From: Lewinellaceae bacterium
GTDB taxonomy: Bacteria; Bacteroidota; Bacteroidia; Chitinophagales; Saprospiraceae
Length of the DNA stretch: 64,000 nucleotides
Direction of reading: 5' to 3'
NCBI GenBank assembly: GCA_020636215.1
Contig: JACJYG010000006.1
Span: forward strand, 62,001 to 126,000
This document shows, piece by piece, positions 16,031 to 24,480 of the stretch. A model generated the notes under the pieces. The model was given only the letters and a program-made list of their open reading frames with translations. It had not been told where the DNA came from and made no database searches. The number at the start of each line of letters is the position of its first letter. Position 1 is the stretch's first letter. A program made the position numbers and the translations under genes.

Positions 16031-17314
16031 TTATCCCAGCAGGGACCGCCCCGGGTAAACGGCCGCATCACCCAATTCCTCCTCTATACGGAGAAGTTGG
16101 TTGTATTTGGCGATGCGGTCAGAACGGGAAGCAGAACCGGTTTTGATCTGTCCGGTGTTCAGGGCAACGGCCAGGTCGGCAATGGTTGTATCTTCAGTTT
16201 CGCCGGAACGGTGGCTCATCACACTAGTGAAGGCATGGCGGGTGGCCAGGCGTACAGCGTCGATGGTTTCCGTCAGGGTGCCGATCTGGTTCACCTTGAT
16301 CAGGATGGAGTTGGCGGAGCCTTCATCTATCCCCCGTTGCAGGCGTTCCACATTGGTGACGAAAAGGTCGTCGCCCACCAGCTGGAGGCGGCTGCCGAGG
16401 GCAGTGGTCAACTCCTTCCAGCCATTCCAGTCGTCTTCGTGGAGGCCGTCTTCGATAGAAAAGATGGGATATTTGTCAGCCCATGATTTCCAATAGCTCA
16501 CCATTTCGGAACTGGTCAGCTTATCGCCAGTCGATTTGTGGAAATGGTAGACTTTTTCTTTTTCGTCGTAGAATTCCGATGCAGCGGCATCCATGGCGAT
16601 GACGATATCTTCACCGGGTTTGTAGCCGGCTGCTTCAATCGCCTTCAATACCGTTTCGATCGCTTCTTCGTTGGACTTGATGTTGGGGGCAAAGCCGCCT
16701 TCATCGCCTACGTTGGTAGAGTAACCATTCTTTTTAAGCACGTTTTTCAGGTGGTGAAACACTTCCACGCCCATGCGCAGGGCTTCGGAGAAGTAATCGG
16801 CGCCAACGGGCACGATCATGAATTCCTGAAAGTCGATGCTGTTATCGGCGTGGGAGCCGCCGTTGAGGATGTTCATCATCGGGACGGGCAGCAGGTGGGC
16901 GTTGACGCCGCCCACATAGCGGTACAGCGGTTGGTTGGTAGCTGCCGCCGCTGCCTTGGCCACGGCCAGAGAAACGCCCAGGATGGCGTTGGCGCCCAGT
17001 TTGGACTTATTCTTGGTGCCATCCAGTTCCAGCATCAGGTTGTCGATGTAGCGCTGTTCGGTGCAATCTGCACCAATGAGTTCTTCCCGGATGACCTCTT
17101 CCACGTTGTGGCAGGCATCCAGCACGCCCTTGCCCATGAAGCGGTCTTTCTTGCCGTCGCGAAGTTCTACCGCCTCGTGTTTGCCGGTGGAAGCGCCGGA
17201 TGGTACGGCCGCCCGGCCCATGAAGCCGTCCTCAGTGAATACTTCTACTTCTACGGTTGGGTTGCCACGGGAATCGAGTATCTCGCGGGAGGTAATGTCT
17301 ACGATAGCACTCAT
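16031..17314 (-). CDS. eno: Enolase
   Basis: 427 residues, full length. It converts 2-phosphoglycerate to phosphoenolpyruvate in glycolysis. The N-terminal REILDSRGNPTVEVEV, the substrate loop SGASTGKHEAVELRDG, the catalytic region VGDDLFVTN and ILIKVNQIGTLTET, and the signature MSHRSGETEDTTIADLAVAL are all present, including the catalytic Lys and Glu/Asp metal ligands. It is followed on the same strand by the FtsB-like gene after 72 bases. Confidence 0.98.
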   Translation of the reverse strand: MSAIVDITSREILDSRGNPTVEVEVFTEDGFMGRAAVPSGASTGKHEAVELRDGKKDRFMGKGVLDACHNVEEVIREELIGADCTEQRYIDNLMLELDGTKNKSKLGANAILGVSLAVAKAAAAATNQPLYRYVGGVNAHLLPVPMMNILNGGSHADNSIDFQEFMIVPVGADYFSEALRMGVEVFHHLKNVLKKNGYSTNVGDEGGFAPNIKSNEEAIETVLKAIEAAGYKPGEDIVIAMDAAASEFYDEKEKVYHFHKSTGDKLTSSEMVSYWKSWADKYPIFSIEDGLHEDDWNGWKELTTALGSRLQLVGDDLFVTNVERLQRGIDEGSANSILIKVNQIGTLTETIDAVRLATRHAFTSVMSHRSGETEDTTIADLAVALNTGQIKTGSASRSDRIAKYNQLLRIEEELGDAAVYPGRSLLG

Positions 17315-17391
17315 GCCTATGTTTTTTTTGTACGTTTCAGGTTTTCCATGTAAAATAAAAGCCCTTAGTGGGGCGGCAAAATATTATGGGG

Positions 17392-18495
17392 TTAATTCTG
17401 CATTAATTTTATGAAATGGTCGAAAAGGTAGCGCGCGTCGTGGGGCCCGGGCGATGCCTCCGGGTGGTATTGCACGGAGAACGCCTTTTTACCCTTTACC
17501 CGCATTCCCTCTATAGAGTTGTCGTTGAGATTGATATGGGTCACCTCCACTTTGTCGGCATTGGCTCGGATGGCATCCGGATGAACGCCAAAGCCGTGGT
17601 TCTGGCTGGTGATCTCGCAGTGGCCCGTATCCAGGTTCTTCACCGGGTGATTAATGCCACGATGGCCGTGGTGCATTTTGTAGGTAGGGATGCCGACGGC
17701 CAGGGCCAGTAACTGATGCCCCAGGCAAATCCCGAACAGCGGCTTGTCTTCCTCCAGAATAGCTTTGGCGATTGTAACCGCATAGTCCATCGGGGCCGGG
17801 TCGCCCGGGCCGTTGGAAAGGAAATAGCCATCCGGGCCCCAGGCTTTGATTTCTTCGAACGTGGTTTTTGCCGGGAATACTTTCAGATAGCAGCCCCGCT
17901 CCGCAAAACAGTTCAGGATGTTCTGCTTGACCCCAAAGTCCATGACCGCTACCCGGAGCGCGGCATGAGGGTCGCCAAATGTATAAGGTTCTTTCGTACT
18001 CACCTTGGAGGCCAGTTCCAGGCCCTCCATCGGTGGGGTGTTTGCCAGCCGCCGTTTAAGGGCCTCTATGTCTGTCGTTTCCGAAGAAATAATGGCGTTC
18101 ATCGCCCCTTTACTGCGGATGTGGCGCACGATAGCACGGGTGTCGACATCAGAAATGCCTATGAGGTTTTCCTCCTCGAAATATTCCTGGATCGAATGGT
18201 CGGCGAGTGGGCGGTGGAATTCATTGGTGAATTTCTTACAGATAAGCCCTGATATCTTGATGCTGTACGATTCCGTTTCAGTGCGTTTGGCGCCGTAATT
18301 GCCAATATGGGCGTTGGTCATTACCATTAACTGGCCGTAGTAGGAAGGGTCGGTGAAAATTTCCTGATAACCGGTCATTCCCGTATTGAAGCATATCTCA
18401 CCGGTGGTGGTGCCGATCTTGCCTGCTGATTTGCCGTAAAAAACGGCGCCATCTTCAAGAAGGAGAACGGCGGGTACTTGCTGCAATTCACTCAT
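17392..18495 (-). CDS. carA: Carbamoyl-phosphate synthase small (glutaminase) subunit
   Basis: 367 residues. It hydrolyses glutamine and passes ammonia to CarB for carbamoyl phosphate, feeding arginine and pyrimidine synthesis. The N-terminal CPS domain has VFYGKSAG and CFNTGMTGYQEIFTDPSY; the class I amidotransferase domain has the catalytic Cys in FGICLGHQ (near residue 253) and the His/Glu pair in VQYHPEAS. The ring NGPGDP is present. carB is not adjacent. A good promoter lies just upstream. Confidence 0.96.
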   Translation of the reverse strand: MSELQQVPAVLLLEDGAVFYGKSAGKIGTTTGEICFNTGMTGYQEIFTDPSYYGQLMVMTNAHIGNYGAKRTETESYSIKISGLICKKFTNEFHRPLADHSIQEYFEEENLIGISDVDTRAIVRHIRSKGAMNAIISSETTDIEALKRRLANTPPMEGLELASKVSTKEPYTFGDPHAALRVAVMDFGVKQNILNCFAERGCYLKVFPAKTTFEEIKAWGPDGYFLSNGPGDPAPMDYAVTIAKAILEEDKPLFGICLGHQLLALAVGIPTYKMHHGHRGINHPVKNLDTGHCEITSQNHGFGVHPDAIRANADKVEVTHINLNDNSIEGMRVKGKKAFSVQYHPEASPGPHDARYLFDHFIKLMQN

Positions 18496-18514
18496 CGAAT
18501 TCCCAAAATTTGTG

Positions 18515-18546
18515 CAAAGATACTATTTGAAAGGGGAGTACAAAAA
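18515..18546 (-). promoter_or_regulatory. Bacteroidota-type promoter of carA
   Basis: On the minus strand TTTTTG (18546-18541) is followed after 18 bases by TATCTTTG (18522-18515), a perfect match to the -7 consensus TAnnTTTG of the main sigma factor of Bacteroidota. The start codon of carA lies 19 bases downstream of the -7 element, so the leader would be very short. Confidence 0.75.
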
Positions 18547-18576
18547 TAAGGCGTCCCAAATTTAAGGGGTAGCCGT

Positions 18577-19869
18577 TCATGTCCTCGCATGCCGCACCTT
18601 CACCCGCAACATCAGCAGCAGGCCGATGATGAAAAAAATGCCCAGCAGTAACAGGCTCAGGCGCATACTACCGGTGAGCTGTTCGATGAAACCGAAACTG
18701 AACGTACCCACAATGATGGCCACCTTTTCCAGGACATCATAAAAGCTGAAAAAAGAAGTGGTGTCTTTGGTTCCTTCGGGGATGAGCTTGGAATAGGTAG
18801 AACGCGACATGGATTGTATACCGCCCATCACCAATCCGACCGCGGCGGCAATGCCATAGAACTGCAGCTTTACGTGGACCAGATAGCCCGATAGGCAGAT
18901 ACCCACCCAAATGAGCAATAAGATGATTAGAGTGATTTTATTGCCTTTCCACTCAGACAGGCGGGAGGCGCCCACCGCACCGACAATGGCAACAATCTGT
19001 AGGAGGAGGACCACCAGGATCAATTCGGCCGTTGCAAATTGCAACTCTTTTTCCGCAAAGGTTGCCGCCAGAAAAAGTACCGTTTGCACCCCGGCGCTGT
19101 ATGCAAAAAAGGACAATAAAAAGGATTTGATGTTGGGCTCGGCTTTGACCACATGCCATACCTTTTTTAACTCCTGAAACCCTCTGGTCAGGAGTTCCGG
19201 TGTCGCTTTTTGTTTGGCGTCCGAAGGCAGCCGCAGGAAGGGGATCATGGCGAACCCGATCCACCAAATTCCGACGGTCAAAAAGGAAAAACGGGTTGCT
19301 GCCCCTTTATCGGGAAAGCCTAAAACATCGGAAAACTGGATCATGGCCAGGTTCCCAACCAGGAGGATCACACTGCCGATATAGCCAAAAGAAAACCCCC
19401 GGGCGCTTACCCGGTCGTAGAGGTCGTCGGTGACGATAACCGGCAGAAAGGAGTTGTAAAATACCAACCCTCCCGCAAAGCCTACCATGGCCAGGATGAA
19501 AGCGGTAGTGCCCAGTGCAAGCTCGTCCATGCCTTTGAAAAAATAAAGCATCAGACAGGCCGTCGAGCCCAGAATGGTGAAAAACTTCAGAAAGAATTTC
19601 CGCCGCCCGCCATAATCCGCGATGCCAGAAAGCAAGGGAGAGGCAATGGCAATGAGCAGGTAAGAAGCCGAAATCGCATAGGCATACAGAGAACTGTTGG
19701 ACATCTCGATGCCAAAGACATGCACTACATCATCCGTTACTGCCACGAAATAGGCCGGGAAAATAGCCGCCGTAATCACCAGGGCAAATGCTGAGTTAGC
19801 CCAGTCGAAAAAGGCCCAGCCGTTAATTACACGCTTGTCATTGAGGTGGAATTCCTGGGTGTGGCTCAT
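18577..19869 (-). CDS. MFS transporter, UMF1/Atg22-like
   Basis: 430 residues from ATG 19869, with about 12 membrane segments. The opening VINGWAFFDWANSAFALVITAAIFPAYF (given here in part) and LSGIADYGGRRK are typical of the UMF1 group related to the vacuolar effluxer Atg22, whose substrates in bacteria are mostly unknown. Start choice: an in-frame extension back to 20097 exists only because a 9-bp repeat array reads as Asp-Thr-Pro repeats; it has no place in the family, so I start after it. The gene diverges from rimK across that array. Confidence 0.85.
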   Translation of the reverse strand: MSHTQEFHLNDKRVINGWAFFDWANSAFALVITAAIFPAYFVAVTDDVVHVFGIEMSNSSLYAYAISASYLLIAIASPLLSGIADYGGRRKFFLKFFTILGSTACLMLYFFKGMDELALGTTAFILAMVGFAGGLVFYNSFLPVIVTDDLYDRVSARGFSFGYIGSVILLVGNLAMIQFSDVLGFPDKGAATRFSFLTVGIWWIGFAMIPFLRLPSDAKQKATPELLTRGFQELKKVWHVVKAEPNIKSFLLSFFAYSAGVQTVLFLAATFAEKELQFATAELILVVLLLQIVAIVGAVGASRLSEWKGNKITLIILLLIWVGICLSGYLVHVKLQFYGIAAAVGLVMGGIQSMSRSTYSKLIPEGTKDTTSFFSFYDVLEKVAIIVGTFSFGFIEQLTGSMRLSLLLLGIFFIIGLLLMLRVKVRHART

Positions 19870-19933
19870 AGGTGGTTGAATGGCTGTGTGGTTAAATAGC
19901 TTTGGGTTACAGATGGGATGCAATATAGGAATT

Positions 19934-20103
19934 TCTGGTGTGTCTGGTGTGTCTGGTGTGTCTGGTATGTCTGGTGCGTCGGGTGCGTCTGGTGTGTCTG
20001 GTGTGTCTGGTGTGTCTGGTGCGTCTGGTGTGTCTGGTGCGTCTGGTGTGTCTAGTGTGTCTGGTGTGTCTGGTGTGTCTTGTGTGTCTAGGCCCACCAG
20101 ACA
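19934..20103. repeat. 9-bp tandem array with a short inverted end
   Basis: Seventeen units with consensus TCTGGTGTG run from 19934 to 20086. A single reverse-complement unit (CACCAGACA, 20095-20103) follows after eight bases. Variants TCTGGTGCG, TCTAGTGTG and TCTTGTGTG show drift. The array fills the gap between the divergent MFS and rimK genes and keeps long frames open on both strands (Asp-Thr-Pro on minus, Cys-Leu-Val on plus), which are artefacts of the period. It belongs to the same sequence type as the arrays at 10707 and 27141. Confidence 0.9.
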
Positions 20104-20147
20104 TTCATCCTAAAGGCGTATATTGCCCCTGTCATTATCAACCACCT

Positions 20148-21056
20148 ATGAAGATAGCCATTTTATCGCGGGGCCCGCAATTGTATTCTACCCAAAGCCT
20201 GATACGGGCGGGAATAAGGCGGCATCATGAGATGCACATCGTGGACCATACCCGTTGCACCCTGATAGTGGGCCGGGGCAAACCACAGATTTATTACGGA
20301 GATTATGTTCTACCGCGTTTCGATGCAGTCATCCCTCGCATTGGAGCTTCGGTCACATCTCTGGGTGCATCGGTGATCAGCCAGTTTGAGATGATGAATA
20401 CCTTTACGGCAGCAAGGCCGGAAGCCCTGCTGCAATCGCGCGATAAACTGCGTTGTTTGCAGAAACTGGCTCGTTGTGGGGTGGAAATACCCCGGACGGT
20501 GGCCGTCGTGCCCGGGCAGGAACTTCTGCCACTCATCAATAGCATCGGAGGGCTCCCGGTCGTAATCAAGATGCTGGAGAGCACCCATGGCATTGGGGTC
20601 ATCCTCGCGGAAACCTACCGGACGGCAGAGTCTGTCATTGAAGCCTTTCAGCGAAAAGGGGAGCGCCTGATCATCCAGGAATTCATTCGGGAAGCTAAGG
20701 GCGCCGACATCCGGGCGCTGGTGGTGGCCGGGGAGGTCGTCGCAACAATGGAACGCCGCGCCAAACCAGGCGAATTCCGTTCCAACCTGCACCGTGGCGC
20801 CAGCGCAGAGGCGATGAACCTAAGCCTGGAGGAGGAAGTATTGGTTAAAAAAGTAGTAAAGCTCATGGGCCTCGATGTAGCCGGTGTAGACTTCCTGCGC
20901 TCCCAACGTGGGCCACTGATCATGGAAGTCAATGCTTCGCCTGGCCTGGAGGGCATCGAAGGTATCACCGGCGTGGATGTTGCCGGGAATATCATCGAAT
21001 TTATTGAACGGCGCGTGCGGGAACAACAGAATTATCAGGCCAACACCAAAAAATGA
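20148..21056 (+). CDS. rimK: RimK-type ATP-grasp ligase
   Basis: 302 residues from ATG 20148; the upstream in-frame extension is a Cys-Leu-Val repeat from the 9-bp array and is rejected. RimK adds glutamate residues to the C-terminus of ribosomal protein S6; relatives make other peptide or amide bonds. The N-terminal domain ends with RFDAVIPRIGASVTSLG; the ATP-grasp domain shows LPVVIKMLESTHGIGV, the loop IREAKGADIRALVV and the metal-binding MEVNASPGLEGIE. Only three bases separate it from the next gene, an AstE/AspA-like hydrolase, so the two are cotranscribed and probably act in one process. Confidence 0.88.
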   Translation: MKIAILSRGPQLYSTQSLIRAGIRRHHEMHIVDHTRCTLIVGRGKPQIYYGDYVLPRFDAVIPRIGASVTSLGASVISQFEMMNTFTAARPEALLQSRDKLRCLQKLARCGVEIPRTVAVVPGQELLPLINSIGGLPVVIKMLESTHGIGVILAETYRTAESVIEAFQRKGERLIIQEFIREAKGADIRALVVAGEVVATMERRAKPGEFRSNLHRGASAEAMNLSLEEEVLVKKVVKLMGLDVAGVDFLRSQRGPLIMEVNASPGLEGIEGITGVDVAGNIIEFIERRVREQQNYQANTKK

Positions 21057-21059
21057 TCC

Positions 21060-22025
21060 ATGAGCAGTAGTTCTGAAAAGCCTTTTTTGATCCACAACAC
21101 GGAAATAGCCCCGGGCCAGCATGATGTCGTCAGAATACCAGTAGGCCGCCTGCCATCGGGCAATCTGATGACCATCCGGGCGCACGTCTTTCGAAGTACA
21201 CAACCCGGGCCGGTACTACTGGCCGTCGCGGGCATTCATGGGGATGAAGTAAATGGCGTGGAGATACTCCGGCGTGCTATTACCCAGGGCCTATTTGAAA
21301 ACCTGGCCTGTGGCAGCGTGATCGCTATTCCCATCCTTAATGTTTACGGTTTTATCAATTTTTCGAGGGAGGTGCCGGATGGCAAGGATGTCAACCGTTC
21401 TTTTCCCGGCAATATGAACGGATCTCTGGCTTCCCGCGTGGCGCGGATACTGAGCAAGAAAATACTGCCTTATGCCGGCCTCGCAGTCGATTTCCATACC
21501 GGTGGCAACGGCACTTTTAATTACCCCCAGATCCGTTTCAGCCAAGGGGACGAGGCGGCGGAAAAAATGGCGCGTATTTTCGGAGCGCCCTTCCTGGTCA
21601 CCAAACCCCTTATCCCTAAATCCTTCCGCAAGGCCGCTGCAGACCAGGGGAAAATCGCGCTTGTTTTCGAAGGAGGAGAGAATCTCCGCTACGACGCTTT
21701 TACGATAGAAAAAGGCCTGGCTGGCCTGCACCGCCTCCTGTTTGCTCAGGGAATGTTGACGAAAGAGCCCGCTCCTCCGGACAAATGCATGCTTTTTCGT
21801 AAATCCACCTGGGTGCGGGCGCCGCGGGCTGGAATGTTTTTGTGGCGCAAATGCTCGGGAAATAAGGCAAATAAGGGGGAGGTGCTTGGGGTGATCAACG
21901 ACCCCTACGGGGAATGGGAAGTGCCGGTAGCCGCTCCCCGCGACGGCTACCTCATCGGCCACAATAACGCACCGGTCGTCAGTCAGGGTGATGCGTTGTT
22001 CCACATAGGGTGGGAGTGGGAGTGA
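21060..22025 (+). CDS. Succinylglutamate desuccinylase/aspartoacylase-family zinc hydrolase
   Basis: 321 residues of the M14-like AstE/AspA family. Zinc ligands are visible in AGIHGDEVNGVE (His, Glu) and VDFHTGGNG (His). The DVNRSFPG phrase and the C-terminal beta domain are typical. Family members cleave N-acyl amino acids such as N-acetylaspartate or N-succinylglutamate. The pairing with rimK, spaced three bases, suggests that it trims or recycles the product of RimK, but the substrate is not known. A second member of the family is encoded at 60436. Confidence 0.85.
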   Translation: MSSSSEKPFLIHNTEIAPGQHDVVRIPVGRLPSGNLMTIRAHVFRSTQPGPVLLAVAGIHGDEVNGVEILRRAITQGLFENLACGSVIAIPILNVYGFINFSREVPDGKDVNRSFPGNMNGSLASRVARILSKKILPYAGLAVDFHTGGNGTFNYPQIRFSQGDEAAEKMARIFGAPFLVTKPLIPKSFRKAAADQGKIALVFEGGENLRYDAFTIEKGLAGLHRLLFAQGMLTKEPAPPDKCMLFRKSTWVRAPRAGMFLWRKCSGNKANKGEVLGVINDPYGEWEVPVAAPRDGYLIGHNNAPVVSQGDALFHIGWEWE

Positions 22026-22028
22026 AGG

Positions 22029-22143
22029 GGAAGTGGGAAGTGGGAAGTGGGAAGTGGGAAGGCGGAAGGCGGAAGGCGGAAGGCGGAAGTGGGAAGGCGG
22101 AAGTGGGAAGGAATTTTCCCATTTCCGACTTCCGACTTCCGAC
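22029..22143. repeat. 7-bp tandem array with inverted arm between convergent genes
   Basis: The left part repeats GGAAGTG and then GGAAGGC units (22029-22110). After the spacer GAATTTT the array turns into the reverse complement with CCATTTCCGACTTCCGACTT-type units to the stop codon of the next gene. The arms can pair to a hairpin that would act on transcripts from both sides, since the genes converge here. The unit is different from the 9-bp arrays but the head-to-head plan is the same. Confidence 0.85.
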
Positions 22144-22144
22144 T

Positions 22145-23215
22145 TCAAACCACCCGCTTCTCAATATAATCCGAGTTCAGCAAGCGTAGGGCGCCCATAT
22201 ACTTCAGGCGGAAAGAAAGCAAACTGCCCACTTTGTAATCTCCGGGCGCTTCGCCAAGGTCGACGATGAGCATGTCGGAGCTGGCGTTGACGATTTCGAC
22301 TTTGTCATCTTCCGGGATAAGAAAATCCGGGGAGATATCGAGCAGGCCAATGTCCAGGATGGCGCGGTAGGACTCCTTGCCGTAATCGTCTTCATTAATT
22401 TCATAGGACTCCCCACTGGGATTGGTGGATAGCATCCCGGTCGGTATTTTAGGTTTCTTAGTGAGTTCGATGATCTCTGAATAGAGGCGGATGACATCGC
22501 TTTTCATCCCTTCAAAAGTCTGGCCGTTAACCAGGTCATTACCAAAATAGAGCGTTTCTCCGATGCGGAAGTGGTTGATGGCGATAGGCACTTGCCGGCG
22601 CATTAGCAAAGGCAACACCACCGAGGTTCCTCCGGTAATCCAGGGGATGTTTTTATGAAAGGTCGCTTCGATCAACTGCTTGTAAAGGCTAAGTTGTATG
22701 AGTTTGTCTTCAGAAGGCATTACGCCATGCAGGCAATTCAGGTTGGCGCCAATGGCTACGACTTCGATATTGGGCAGTTCAAATACCTTTTTATAGAACC
22801 CGATCAGGTTGTCTCCCATGATGCCTTCCCGCAGGTCGCCCAGCTCGATCATGATGGTTACTTTATGGATTTTTTTCTGTCGTTGTGCTTCTTCGGAAAG
22901 CATCCGGATAGTAGAGCTTTCGGAGTTGAAACTTACATCGGCATAGCGGACTACTGCCTCAATTGCGCCAGGCGCCGGCGGTTTTATATAAACAGTCTGT
23001 ACTTCGGGATTGATTGCCTTGATCTTGGCCAGGTTGCTGGCCCGGCTGTCACAGACTTCTTTTACGCCCAATTTGAGTACCTCCCGCAAATACGCTTCGT
23101 TTCCGCACAATAGCTTAGTGACTACCGCCCAGTCTGTCCCAGTTTCCCGGAACAGCTGATCCAGGAATTGATAATTGTGTTTCAGCTTCGCATGGTCTAA
23201 TGTCAGAAATGCCAT
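22145..23215 (-). CDS. Alanine/ornithine racemase-family PLP enzyme
   Basis: 356 residues, fold type III PLP enzyme. The Schiff-base lysine lies in WAVVTKLLCGNEAYL near residue 34, and the phosphate-binding region and catalytic area follow the ornithine racemase group (MIELGDLREGIMG, NHFRIGETLYFGND). Such enzymes racemise ornithine, lysine or alanine. It follows the alanine racemase gene on the same strand after about 100 bases and probably belongs to the same cluster. D-ornithine formation is inferred, not shown. Confidence 0.82.
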   Translation of the reverse strand: MAFLTLDHAKLKHNYQFLDQLFRETGTDWAVVTKLLCGNEAYLREVLKLGVKEVCDSRASNLAKIKAINPEVQTVYIKPPAPGAIEAVVRYADVSFNSESSTIRMLSEEAQRQKKIHKVTIMIELGDLREGIMGDNLIGFYKKVFELPNIEVVAIGANLNCLHGVMPSEDKLIQLSLYKQLIEATFHKNIPWITGGTSVVLPLLMRRQVPIAINHFRIGETLYFGNDLVNGQTFEGMKSDVIRLYSEIIELTKKPKIPTGMLSTNPSGESYEINEDDYGKESYRAILDIGLLDISPDFLIPEDDKVEIVNASSDMLIVDLGEAPGDYKVGSLLSFRLKYMGALRLLNSDYIEKRVV

Positions 23216-23319
23216 TTTTCTTGGTTTTAAATTTTTGGGATATTTATATTCTAGGTGTATTTGGGTGTTTGAGTGTTCGGGCCCCGTCCTGAAATGCTCA
23301 ACTACTCACTCCTTCTTTT

Positions 23320-24480
23320 TCATTCCACCACCATCCTTGGAATATTCGCAGGCAGGCGAGTGAGCAGTTCGTAATTGACCTGATGGGAGAATTCTCCGAA
23401 AGAAGAAACAGAGAGTTCCATATCCCCCTGAAAGCCAATGAAGGTGACCTCGTCGCCTTTAGCAGCCTGTTCCAGCCCGGTAACGTCAATGGTGACCATA
23501 TTCATATTGACCATGCCGATGACGGCCACCCGCCTGCCATGGACCAGTGCCCGTCCCTGGTTGCTGAGTGAACGGCTGAACCCATGGGCATAGCCCACTG
23601 GTACGGTGGCGATTCTTAAGTTTTCATTGGCGAGATAGGAATTGCCGTAGCCAATGTATTCCCCCGCTTTTACGGACTTAACGTCCATGATTTTGCTACT
23701 CCAACTGATCAGCCGTTGCAGTGGGTCGCGTTTGTTGTCCAATTGGCTGCTGTATTCGATGAAAATTTCCCGGCTGGGCCAGAATCCGTATTGAAGAATG
23801 CCAATCCGAACCATATCCATTCGCGTAGGCGGGTACCGGATGGCGGCAGCCGAACAGGCGGTATGATAGAGGCTAGGCGTAAATTGCTGGCTTCGGAACC
23901 ACTTCGCAATACGGTTGAAGTTTTTGCGTTGGCGCGTGACCCGAACGTAATTAGCAATGCTTTCCGCTCCGGCAAAATGAGTGCACAGGCCCTCAAACCG
24001 CAAGTGCTCCGTATTTTCCCGCAGGAGCCGGGCGGCCTCTTGCCAGCCCTGTTCACAAAACCCCGTCCGGTTCATGCCTGTTTCCAATTCCAGGTGTATC
24101 CTGGCCGCTTTGCCGACTCGTTGGGCAGCCTTCAGGGCTTGCTTCATGCGGTCCATTTCGAATACATAAAATGAAACGCCATTTTCGATTGCCCACGCTA
24201 ACTCATCGTTGTTGATCATCCCCATGACCATCACTTCCGTTTCCGGTTGTTGCAGCGCCTGTTTCACCAGATAAGCTTCGTTGGCTTCGAAAACCGAAAA
24301 GTGGTTGACGCCACAAGCTTCAGCCAGCGGAACAAACGGTTCGATGCCATGACCATAAGCATTGCCTTTCACCACGGAAGAAATGCGGACGGACGGCCCC
24401 ATCTGCGCCCTTAAGAATGCCAGGTTGTTTTCCAGCGCTTTACGGCTGATCTGTATATAGGACGTAGTATGTATTTTCAT
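23320..24480 (-). CDS. alr: Alanine racemase
   Basis: 386 residues. The PLP lysine is in VVKGNAYGHG near residue 38, and the second catalytic Tyr in IGYGNSYLA near residue 278. The C-terminal beta domain with VAVIGMVNMNMVTIDVTG is normal. It makes D-alanine for the cell wall or acts on other amino acids. In many Bacteroidota alr is fused to murF; here it stands alone inside a hydrolase/symporter operon, so a catabolic role is possible. The start codon overlaps the end of the M20 hydrolase gene by four bases, indicating coupling. Confidence 0.9.
   Translation of the reverse strand: MKIHTTSYIQISRKALENNLAFLRAQMGPSVRISSVVKGNAYGHGIEPFVPLAEACGVNHFSVFEANEAYLVKQALQQPETEVMVMGMINNDELAWAIENGVSFYVFEMDRMKQALKAAQRVGKAARIHLELETGMNRTGFCEQGWQEAARLLRENTEHLRFEGLCTHFAGAESIANYVRVTRQRKNFNRIAKWFRSQQFTPSLYHTACSAAAIRYPPTRMDMVRIGILQYGFWPSREIFIEYSSQLDNKRDPLQRLISWSSKIMDVKSVKAGEYIGYGNSYLANENLRIATVPVGYAHGFSRSLSNQGRALVHGRRVAVIGMVNMNMVTIDVTGLEQAAKGDEVTFIGFQGDMELSVSSFGEFSHQVNYELLTRLPANIPRMVVE

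Noticed and set aside
19870..20097. N-terminal Asp-Thr-Pro extension of the MFS transporter
   Set aside because: It is a reading of the repeat array; the family starts at the ATG 19869.
19938..20147. N-terminal Cys-Leu-Val extension of RimK
   Set aside because: Same array read on the other strand; RimK proteins start with the MKIAILSR-type segment at 20148.
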